From Coriobacteriales bacterium (lineage in GTDB: Bacteria > Actinomycetota > Coriobacteriia > Coriobacteriales > UBA8131), in NCBI GenBank assembly GCA_031274985.1, contig JAISPK010000069.1:1-6038 (forward strand): 6,038 bases of DNA, given 5' to 3'. A program made the position numbers and the translations under genes. This document shows, in pieces, positions 1 through 5,072 of the stretch. The notes under the pieces are model-generated. The model saw only the letters and a list, made by a program, of their open reading frames with translations, was not told the DNA's origin and ran no database searches. Numbering within the stretch: the first letter of the stretch is position 1; the number at the start of each line of letters is the position of its first letter.

Positions 1-2
1 GT

Positions 3-1013
3 CTCTACACGTCTCCGGAGCTGGTGTCCATCACCGAGCGCATAGAGATCGATGGTTCCGTGGTAACAGACGAGGTTTTTGCGCAGGCAGTACTTCGGGT
101 GCACGAGTGCGCCCGGGAGGCCAGGCTCGTATTGACTGAGTTTGAACTCATAACTGCCGCAGCGCTGAGCATCTTTGCCCAAAGCGAGGTTGAGTATGCG
201 GTGTTGGAGGTAGGTCTTGGCGGTAGATGGGACGCCACGAGTGTGGTGCATCCTGTGCTGGCGGTACTCACCGGCGTAGACCTGGATCACACGGCCATCC
301 TGGGAAACACCATTGCAGAGATTGCTGCCGAAAAGGCTGCAATCATCAAGCAGGATACAATCGTCGTTGCTGCACCAACCGATGCTCAGGCACTGGAGGT
401 ATTCAAAAAACGCTCAGAGGAGCAGGGCTCACGCTTTGTCATGGTTCCTACTGCAATCAATCAGGAGCCGGGGTCGTATCAGGCGCAAAATAAGCTCACC
501 GCGCTCACCGCAGCTCGCGAGCTGGGACTTCCTTCCCTCCAACCAGGCTTTCTTGAAAAAGAAGCGTACGAAGTCATGGGGCGCACGGTTATCCCGGGTC
601 GTCTCGAGGTATTGCACCGCGATCCGCTCCTGATCATTGATGCTGCGCATAATCCCGCATCAGCGCAGACGCTCGTGCAGTCTTTCAATATACCGCATGC
701 TCTCCTCCTGCTTGCCGTATTGTCCGACAAGGACGCTCGCGGCATCGTCACTATCCTCGCTCCGCATTTTGATGAGATCGTGGTGACCCAAACCGCCAGC
801 CCCCGCGCTATAGCGGCAGAAGAACTGGCAAAACTGGTTGAGGAGATAACCGGTAGAGCACCCCGGGTTTTTCAGACTCCGCAAGCGGCACTCAAGGTGC
901 TGCTTAAGCAGGAGCACCCCCTGGTTGCCACAGGCTCCATTACCTTGGCCGGGGAGGTCAAGCGGCTGATGACTTGTTCAAAAACACAGATAAGCGCTAC
1001 GAATGAAGAGTAG
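3..1013 (+). CDS. folC: Folylpolyglutamate synthase / dihydrofolate synthase, 5'-truncated by window edge
   Basis: This Mur-ligase-like enzyme adds glutamate to folates in the cytoplasm (and to dihydropteroate in bifunctional members), using ATP. The reading frame is already open at base 3 and starts with LYTSPEL, which matches the conserved (G)LYTSPHL segment found after the P-loop. The GTG at 24 is therefore an internal Val codon, and the ATP-binding P-loop lies upstream of the window. Counting from that Val, EVGLGGRWDAT (62-72), DLDHT (86-90), the EKAAIIK stretch (103-109), YQAQN (152-156), the IDAAHNP signature (205-211), SDKD (234-237) and TGSITLAGEV (303-312) are all recognisable FolC landmarks. 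The linker between EKAAIIK and YQAQN looks short for the family, and Trp replaces the usual Leu in LGGRLDAT. The frame ends at TAG 1011-1013. The zinc-ribbon gene follows after 51 bases in the same direction. Family assignment is secure; monofunctional versus bifunctional activity cannot be decided here. Confidence 0.95.
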   Translation, partial: LYTSPELVSITERIEIDGSVVTDEVFAQAVLRVHECAREARLVLTEFELITAAALSIFAQSEVEYAVLEVGLGGRWDATSVVHPVLAVLTGVDLDHTAILGNTIAEIAAEKAAIIKQDTIVVAAPTDAQALEVFKKRSEEQGSRFVMVPTAINQEPGSYQAQNKLTALTAARELGLPSLQPGFLEKEAYEVMGRTVIPGRLEVLHRDPLLIIDAAHNPASAQTLVQSFNIPHALLLLAVLSDKDARGIVTILAPHFDEIVVTQTASPRAIAAEELAKLVEEITGRAPRVFQTPQAALKVLLKQEHPLVATGSITLAGEVKRLMTCSKTQISATNEE

Positions 1014-1064
1014 TTCTGATAAAATTACCAGGTTCTCAAAGTTCACAAACCAGAAGGAAGTCTG

Positions 1065-1493
1065 ATGGAAGAGTTTTTAAGTTCGTTGATTACCCCTGAG
1101 GTCCAACTTGCCATTATGGCGGTTGTGGTCATCATTGCCGTTTTTTATCTCATATCAATCCTGTGGGTTGTTCGTGATGCCTATCTCCGGGGCGCCAATC
1201 CGGTGATTTGGGGAATCGTCAGCCTTATCCCCTTTATCGGTGCATTTTTCTATTCGATGATGCGTCCGCCCATGTTGCTGGCAGACAAGGACGAGCAGAA
1301 TCTCGATTTTGCCCTTAAGCAGCGCCAACTCATGCACTACGGTGAATGCGGCAAGTGCGGTTATCCGGTGGAGCGCGAGTATCTGGTTTGCCCCCGTTGC
1401 AGCACGCAACTCAAGAATGAATGCCGTAAATGTGGCCATGCCCTCAATCCTGAGTGGCACGTCTGCCCCTCCTGCTGCACTCCTGTCGGTTAA
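1065..1493 (+). CDS. Membrane-anchored double zinc-ribbon protein of unknown function
   Basis: This is a 142-residue protein. It has two hydrophobic segments, about residues 13-36 and 46-66, joined by a short polar turn (RDAYLRGANP). A soluble C-terminal tail follows. The tail carries two CxxC-type zinc ribbons: Cys95/Cys98 with Cys109/Cys112, and Cys120/Cys123 with Cys134/Cys137, plus an extra Cys138. The pattern WVVRDAYLRGANPVIWGIV followed by a charged linker and a double zinc ribbon is a known type of hypothetical membrane protein, but I know of no established function. The start is well supported: a purine-rich GAAGGAAG (1053-1060) lies 4 bases before ATG 1065. The stop TAA (1491-1493) is only 9 bases before the thrS start, so the two genes are probably co-transcribed and possibly translationally coupled. 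The zinc ribbons could bind protein, RNA or DNA near the membrane; the sequence does not say which. Confident as a gene, no functional call. Confidence 0.88.
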   Translation: MEEFLSSLITPEVQLAIMAVVVIIAVFYLISILWVVRDAYLRGANPVIWGIVSLIPFIGAFFYSMMRPPMLLADKDEQNLDFALKQRQLMHYGECGKCGYPVEREYLVCPRCSTQLKNECRKCGHALNPEWHVCPSCCTPVG

Positions 1494-1502
1494 TCTATAG
1501 CA

Positions 1503-3428
1503 ATGCAGATAACCCTCCCTGACGCCACACAAAAGGAGTTGCCTCAAGGTTCAAGCGTTGCCGACCTCGCTGCCGCAATAGGGCCCGGGCTGGCAAAAGT
1601 GGCCCTTGCCGGTAAGGTGGCAGGCGAGTTGGTAGATCTCTCTTATGAACTCAGCGACGGGGATGCGGTAGAGATCATTACCGAGCGATCTGCCGAGGCG
1701 CTCGACATCGTGCGCCACTCAGCTGCGCACATCATGGCGCAGGCGGTGCTGGAACTCTATCCAAGCGCGCAGTTTGGCATCGGGCCGTCTATCGAAGACG
1801 GCTTTTATTATGATATCGAGCTCGATACCTCTCTTTCCACCGAAGACTTTGCGGCTATCGAGGCCGTCATGGAGCGCATCGTTTCTGAGAAGCAGAGCTT
1901 TGTCCGCAAAGAAGTGTCTTTAGCAAGTGCCCGGGAGATCTTTGCAGGGCAGCCCCTCAAGTTAGAACTGATCAGCGAACTGCCTGCCGACGAGACGATC
2001 TCCGTTTATTCTCAGGGAGGTTTTACCGACCTCTGCCGCGGCCCTCATCTTTATCATACCGGCTTTCTCAAAGCCTTTAAGCTCACCAAGCTGGCAGGCG
2101 CGTATTGGCGCGGGGACAGCGACCGGCAGATGCTGCAGCGTATCTACGGTACCGCCTGGTTCAAGAAGGCCGACCTTGAGGCTTATCTCACCCGCATCGA
2201 AGAAGCCGAGAAGCGCGATCATCGCAAACTCGGACGCGAACTTGGCATCTATATGATGGATGAAAAGGCCGGCGTAGGTCTGCCCCTCTATCAGCCAAAG
2301 GGTGCGCGCGTTATCCGCACCATGCAGGAATGGCTCCGCCGCGACCTCTACGCCCGTGGATATGAGGAGGTCATCACCCCTCACATCTATAACGCCGAGG
2401 TTTGGAAGATAAGCGGACACTACGATTTTTATCACGACAATATGTACTTCTTTGAGATTGACGAGAGCGCGGCAAAAGACCGGTCTAAAACCAGCGAGTA
2501 TGCGGTAAAGCCGATGAACTGCCCCGGTCACGTTTTGATCTACAGCAACCAGCTTCGCTCGTATCGCGATTTGCCCCTGCGCTTTTTTGAATTTGGCACG
2601 GTGTATCGCCATGAGATGAGCGGTGTGGTGCATGGTCTGCTTCGCGCAAGGGGCTTTACGCAGGATGATGCCCATATCTTCTGCCGCTCGGACCAGCTGT
2701 TAGATGAGCTCGTTGCGGTGCTCGAACTGGTCGACCACATCATGACTACCTTTGAGTTCTCCTATACCGCCGAGATTTCAACGAAGCCCGAAAAGTCCAT
2801 TGGCAGCGATGAGAAGTGGGAGTTTGCCACCGAACAACTCAAGGCTGCCTGTGAAACGCACGGTCTTGCCTATGAAATCAACGAGGGCGACGGCGCTTTC
2901 TATGGCCCAAAGATCGACATCAAGGTCAAAGATGCCATCGGCCGCACCTGGCAGTGCTCAACCGTTCAGGTTGACTTTAACTTTCCTGAGCGCTTTGATC
3001 TTACCTATCGCACAGCTGACAACAGCACCGAACAACCCTGGATGCTCCATCGTGCCATCTTTGGCAGCATAGAGCGTTTTCTCGGGATACTCATCGAGCA
3101 CTATGCAGGCGCTTTGCCGGTATGGTTGGCACCGGTGCAGGCAGTGCTCATCCCTATAGCGGACAGGCACACTGACTATGCAAACAAGGTGGCTGAGGAG
3201 CTTAAGTCGGTAGGTGTCAGGGTAGAGGTTGCATCGCAAAAGGAGCCCATGAAGGTCAAGGTGGCACTTGCGCAACAGCAGCAGGTACCCTATATGCTGA
3301 TAATGGGCGACAAAGAAGCCGAGGATAACACGGTAAGCGTGCGCGAGAGACGCGCCGGCGACCAGGGCAGCATGCCCCTGGAAGACTTCAAACAACTGAT
3401 ACTTGTTGCCAGCAAAGACCTGCTCTGA
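1503..3428 (+). CDS. thrS: Threonyl-tRNA synthetase, full length
   Basis: This class II aminoacyl-tRNA synthetase charges tRNA-Thr with threonine in the cytoplasm and hydrolyses mischarged Ser-tRNA-Thr. The 641-residue length is typical for the full bacterial form. Domain order is an N-terminal TGS domain (about 1-60), an editing domain (about 65-225), a catalytic core (about 245-535) and an anticodon-binding domain (about 540-641). The editing-site residues are present: HSAAH (His72, His76) and DLCRGPH (Cys178, His182). The expected zinc ligands of the active site are Cys340 in MNCPGH, His391 in DDAHIF and His516 in MLHRAIF. Motif 2 is visible as RFFEFGTVYRHE (360-371) and motif 3 as GSIERFLGILIEH (521-533). 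No Shine-Dalgarno sequence is obvious before ATG 1503, but the upstream stop is only 9 bases away, which suggests coupling. I see no clear T-box leader; the gap is too short for one. The stop TGA 3426-3428 is 6 bases from the first repeat of the insertion. Confidence 0.98.
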   Translation: MQITLPDATQKELPQGSSVADLAAAIGPGLAKVALAGKVAGELVDLSYELSDGDAVEIITERSAEALDIVRHSAAHIMAQAVLELYPSAQFGIGPSIEDGFYYDIELDTSLSTEDFAAIEAVMERIVSEKQSFVRKEVSLASAREIFAGQPLKLELISELPADETISVYSQGGFTDLCRGPHLYHTGFLKAFKLTKLAGAYWRGDSDRQMLQRIYGTAWFKKADLEAYLTRIEEAEKRDHRKLGRELGIYMMDEKAGVGLPLYQPKGARVIRTMQEWLRRDLYARGYEEVITPHIYNAEVWKISGHYDFYHDNMYFFEIDESAAKDRSKTSEYAVKPMNCPGHVLIYSNQLRSYRDLPLRFFEFGTVYRHEMSGVVHGLLRARGFTQDDAHIFCRSDQLLDELVAVLELVDHIMTTFEFSYTAEISTKPEKSIGSDEKWEFATEQLKAACETHGLAYEINEGDGAFYGPKIDIKVKDAIGRTWQCSTVQVDFNFPERFDLTYRTADNSTEQPWMLHRAIFGSIERFLGILIEHYAGALPVWLAPVQAVLIPIADRHTDYANKVAEELKSVGVRVEVASQKEPMKVKVALAQQQQVPYMLIMGDKEAEDNTVSVRERRAGDQGSMPLEDFKQLILVASKDLL

Positions 3429-3434
3429 ATAATA

Positions 3435-3480
3435 TCGTTCCCGCGTAACTCTCTGTCGTTCCCGCGAAGGCGGGAACCCA
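3435..3480 (-). repeat. Left inverted copy of the palindromic repeat, with one partial half-unit
   Basis: The full unit at 3449-3480 is the reverse complement of the units at 3891, 3945 and 4021, with 31 of 32 bases identical. It contains a hairpin with an 8-bp stem, GTTCCCGC (3458-3465) and GCGGGAAC (3470-3477), and a GAAG loop. Outside it, 3435-3447 (TCGTTCCCGCGTA) matches the inner 13 bases of a half-unit, after which similarity stops close to the thrS stop codon. The hairpin could terminate thrS transcription, but no T-run follows it, so it is not a classical intrinsic terminator. Confidence 0.9.
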
Positions 3481-3575
3481 CACTTTACAAATCCTGGAAT
3501 TCTCTCTCCACCTATCCCATAAGACCGCAGACCTCTTTGAATGTAAACATCGTGTGAAACATTATGTGTACCATA

Positions 3576-3581
3576 TATAAT
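3576..3581 (+). promoter_or_regulatory. Perfect TATAAT -10 element, possibly giving a leaderless nuclease mRNA
   Basis: TATAAT is an exact match to the housekeeping sigma -10 consensus. The next in-frame ATG, at 3588, begins 7 bases after the hexamer, which is where transcription would be expected to start. There is no Shine-Dalgarno sequence before that ATG. Leaderless mRNAs of this layout are common in actinobacteria. The region expected for the -35 box (about 3552-3559) is a poor match to TTGACA. The surroundings are AT-rich, so a chance match is possible. Confidence 0.4.
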
Positions 3582-3587
3582 GACATT

Positions 3588-3881
3588 ATGATAGACAGAG
3601 AATATTATGTATACATTATGGCTTCACGTAAGAGCGGGACGCTCTATGTTGGTATGACCAACAATTTGCCAAGACGTGTCTATGAGCACAAGAATAATCT
3701 CGTTGATGGGTTTACCAAGAAATACGGTGTACACCGCTTGGTTTGGTATGAAAGGACAGTTGATGTTAATTCTGCTTTGCTCAAGGAAAAACAGATTAAA
3801 AAGTGGAATAGGAATTGGAAGATAAGGATGATTGAAGAAAAGAATGCTGAATGGGAAGACTTGAGCAAGGATTTTATGTAG
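3588..3881 (+). CDS. Small GIY-YIG nuclease (YhbQ/Ssn-like)
   Basis: This is a single-domain nuclease of the GIY-YIG superfamily, 97 residues from ATG 3588. An alternative in-frame ATG at 3564 would add eight residues (MCTIYNDI). I prefer 3588 because family members usually begin a few residues before the first motif. Counting from 3588, the GIY-type strand is YYVYIM (6-11) and the YIG-type strand is LYVGMT (19-24). They are followed by the expected Arg29/Arg30 and His34. The metal-binding Glu is at position 67 within LLKEKQIKKW, and an ending of the N-x-x-W-x-D-L type (NAEWEDL) is present. All catalytic landmarks are intact, so the enzyme is probably active. From memory, the related Ssn protein of Neisseria meningitidis cuts single-stranded DNA at dispersed palindromic repeats. 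The repeats beside this gene resemble those targets. The gene is AT-rich compared with its neighbours and ends 9 bases before the first array unit. Substrate specificity here is an inference. Confidence 0.92.
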   Translation: MIDREYYVYIMASRKSGTLYVGMTNNLPRRVYEHKNNLVDGFTKKYGVHRLVWYERTVDVNSALLKEKQIKKWNRNWKIRMIEEKNAEWEDLSKDFM

Positions 3882-3893
3882 TGAAAATACTGG

Positions 3894-3913
3894 GTTCCCG
3901 CCTTCGCGGGAAC
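3894..3913 (+). repeat. Palindromic core 1: 8-bp stem, CTTC loop
   Basis: GTTCCCGC pairs perfectly with GCGGGAAC across a four-base CTTC loop. This core is very close to the Neisseria dRS3/NTS-type ATTCCC...GGGAAT palindrome, with the outer pair changed from A-T to G-C. It is the unit nearest the nuclease gene on its right side and could act as its transcription terminator or as a nuclease target. Confidence 0.85.
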
Positions 3914-3947
3914 GACAGAGGGAATGCGGGAACGACAGAGGGTATGG

Positions 3948-3967
3948 GTTCCCGCCTTCGCGGGAAC
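3948..3967 (+). repeat. Palindromic core 2
   Basis: This is an exact copy of the first core, lying 54 bases downstream of it, in the same orientation. It is followed by two 21-base half-units, the second of which is degenerate (CGGAGACGACAAGGGG). Confidence 0.85.
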
Positions 3968-4023
3968 GACAGAGGGATACGCGGGAACGACAGAGGGATA
4001 CGCGGAGACGACAAGGGGTATGG

Positions 4024-4043
4024 GTTCCCGCCTTCGCGGGAAC
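4024..4043 (+). repeat. Palindromic core 3
   Basis: This is an exact copy of the first core, 76 bases after core 2. It is followed by three near-identical 20-base half-units and one degenerate half-unit that fades out near the xth stop codon. It is the core closest to xth and could end xth transcription arriving from the right. Confidence 0.85.
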
Positions 4044-4135
4044 GACAGAGGGAACGCGGGAACGACAGAGGGAACGCGGGAACGACAGAGGGAACGCGGG
4101 AACGACAGAAGGGTGCGCGGGAGCGACAGGTAAGG

Positions 4136-4933
4136 CTACAGGGTGAGCTCCAGGCCAACCGGGCAGTGGTCAGAGCCGTAAACCTCTGGATAGAGAGAGG
4201 CTGAGACTATTGAGCTTGCCAGACGATCCGACACCAGAAAGTAGTCGATGCGCCAGCCGGTATTGTTAGCCCGTGCGTTGGAGCGAAAACTCCACCAGGA
4301 ATAGGCGCCTGCCAGATCCGGATACAGATAGCGGAAGGTATCGGTAAAGCCGGCCTCAAGCAGCTGGGAAAAATCCTGACGCTCCTCATCAGAAAAGCCT
4401 GCGTTGCCCCGATTGGTCTTGTAATTCTTGAGGTCGATCTCGTTGTGCGCAACATTGAGGTCGCCACAGATCACCACCGGCTTGTGTTTGTCCAGCTGAG
4501 AAACAAAGCGCCTGAAGGCGGCTCCCCAGGTCAAGCGAAGATCAAGGCGTGCCAGGCCATCCTGAGCGTTAGGGGTATAGCAATTAACAAAGTAGAAGTC
4601 TTCAAACTCCAAGGCGCAGATGCGCCCCTCCTCATCCAGGTCGCATACCCCCTGCAGGCCCCGTACCGTGGCATCTCCCGGCTCAAGACCGATCTTATAG
4701 ATCACGCGCAGCGGCTCTACTTTTGAGAACACCGCTGTGCCGGCATAACCCTTGCGCGCGGCGTCACACCAATAATCGTGGTACTGCTTGGGCAGCTCCA
4801 ACTGTATTTGATGGGCGTGCAGCTTGGTTTCCTGTATGGCAAAGATATCGGCATCAAGGCTGTCAAATGCTTCATAGAAGCCTTTTTTTACGGTGGCACG
4901 AAGCCCGTTGACATTCCAAGAGATCATTTTCAT
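4136..4933 (-). CDS. xth: Exodeoxyribonuclease III / AP endonuclease (ExoA/APE type)
   Basis: This Mg-dependent DNA repair enzyme cleaves DNA 5' of abasic sites and removes 3' blocking groups in base-excision repair in the cytoplasm. The 265-residue protein spans the whole endonuclease/exonuclease/phosphatase fold. Visible active-site residues are Asn7 (SWNVNG), Glu35 (QETK), Tyr119 (CYTPNAQ), Asp158 and Asn160 (GDLNVAH), Asp230 (GWRIDYFL) and the terminal Asp255-His256 pair (GSDHCPV). The short N-terminus and motif spellings fit the ExoA/APE1 branch better than E. coli XthA. It appears to carry about ten extra residues around 85-97 compared with the compact ExoA form, between IGLEPGD and EEGR. 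ATG 4933-4931 is chosen because an AGGAGG lies 10 bases upstream. The gene converges on the repeat array, with TAG 4138-4136 only 5 bases from it. It probably has its own promoter in the divergent region to its right. Confidence 0.96.
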   Translation of the reverse strand: MKMISWNVNGLRATVKKGFYEAFDSLDADIFAIQETKLHAHQIQLELPKQYHDYWCDAARKGYAGTAVFSKVEPLRVIYKIGLEPGDATVRGLQGVCDLDEEGRICALEFEDFYFVNCYTPNAQDGLARLDLRLTWGAAFRRFVSQLDKHKPVVICGDLNVAHNEIDLKNYKTNRGNAGFSDEERQDFSQLLEAGFTDTFRYLYPDLAGAYSWWSFRSNARANNTGWRIDYFLVSDRLASSIVSASLYPEVYGSDHCPVGLELTL

Positions 4934-4943
4934 GACTCATTCA

Positions 4944-4949
4944 CCTCCT
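4944..4949 (-). promoter_or_regulatory. Strong Shine-Dalgarno for xth
   Basis: Read on the minus strand, TAGGAGGTGA (4950-4941) is almost fully complementary to the 16S 3' end. The ATG at 4933 lies 10 bases after AGGAGG. A closer ATG at 4940 is out of frame and leads only to a very short peptide, so it is not the start used for the enzyme. Confidence 0.8.
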
Positions 4950-5054
4950 ACAGTGGCCATCGGGCGGTCTCCACGATGCTGTTGCGGGATTTCTCCAACA
5001 TTTTTGTGAATCGCCCAACATTCGGTATATGCCAAACGCGCTCAATGACATAAT

Positions 5055-5063
5055 TGCTAGAAT
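5055..5063 (+). promoter_or_regulatory. Possible extended -10 promoter (TGCTAGAAT)
   Basis: TGC-TAGAAT fits the extended -10 form (TGn plus a hexamer matching TATAAT at 5 of 6). No -35 box is recognisable, which extended -10 promoters can tolerate. Transcription would begin near 5070, only a few bases before ATG 5073, implying an almost leaderless message. This agrees with the absence of a Shine-Dalgarno sequence before that start. Confidence 0.3.
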
Positions 5064-5072
5064 TATCCATCA

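Larger units (their letters stand above)
3435..4130. mobile_element. Putative GIY-YIG nuclease/palindromic-repeat insertion between thrS and xth
   Basis: This stretch contains one nuclease gene bracketed by the same repeat in opposite orientations. The left copy (3449-3480) is the reverse complement of the right units with one mismatch in 32. It begins 6 bases after the thrS stop and ends 5 bases before the xth stop, so it occupies the whole space between two convergent housekeeping genes. By eye count, GC over 3601-3840 (inside the nuclease gene) is about 38%, against about 60% in a 60-base sample of thrS (1741-1800), consistent with foreign origin. No transposase and no convincing target-site duplication is seen at the edges, so the mechanism of movement is unknown. 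The link between this nuclease group and such repeats is family knowledge; calling the whole stretch a mobile unit is an inference. Confidence 0.5.
3891..4130 (+). repeat. Tandem array of palindromic units and 20-21 bp half-units
   Basis: The array consists of three identical 32-base full units (3891-3922, 3945-3976, 4021-4052) and shorter half-units carrying only the right arm. Half-units lie at 3923-3942, 3977-3997, 3998-4018 (degenerate), 4053-4072, 4073-4092, 4093-4112 and 4113-4130 (degenerate). The half-unit consensus is AACGCGGGAACGACAGAGGG or a 21-base ATAC-starting form. The number of half-units after successive full units is 1, 2 and 4, and TA joins the first two blocks to the next full unit. 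Each full unit can form a hairpin, whereas half-units alone cannot because they lack the GTTCCCGC arm. The array starts 9 bases after the nuclease stop codon and ends 5 bases before the xth stop codon. No coding potential is credible here. Confidence 0.95.
4934..5072. other. Divergent intergenic region between xth and the membrane-protein gene
   Basis: These 139 bases separate two genes transcribed away from each other, so promoters for both should lie here. For xth a weak candidate on the minus strand is ATGTCA (5051-5046) and TATACC (5029-5024) with a 16-base spacer; each box matches consensus at 4 of 6 positions. An 8-base direct repeat, CCAACATT, occurs at 4995-5002 and 5015-5022, 20 bases apart, and could be a regulator site or chance. 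No RNA gene or clear riboswitch is seen. Confidence 0.5.

Noticed and set aside
24..26. GTG as the folC start
   Set aside because: The frame is open further upstream and encodes LYTSPEL, a conserved internal FolC segment, so the gene begins before the window.
1014..1064. Promoter between folC and the zinc-ribbon gene (TAAAAT at 1020-1025)
   Set aside because: It has no plausible -35 partner at the right distance, and the gap is short enough for co-transcription. Too weak to list.
1962..2675. 237-residue open frame antisense to thrS
   Set aside because: It lies wholly inside the well-supported thrS coding sequence and shows no domain-like pattern. It is a shadow of biased codon use.
3891..4130. 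CRISPR array
   Set aside because: The units are joined directly or by two bases, with no unique spacers, and no cas gene is present.
3874..4158. Open frame on the minus strand across the array, giving PLSFPRRREP-type repeats
   Set aside because: This is the same repeat artefact on the other strand. It overlaps the xth 3' end and has no family resemblance beyond repeat-derived peptides.
3851..4204. Open frame on the plus strand across the array, giving a GSRLRGNDRG-type repetitive peptide
   Set aside because: It is a translation of the nucleotide repeats, overlaps the end of the nuclease gene and runs into xth antisense. The same DNA is also open in other frames, as expected for repeats lacking stop codons.
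4938..4940. ATG closer to the Shine-Dalgarno site of xth
   Set aside because: It is out of frame with the enzyme and soon meets a stop codon.
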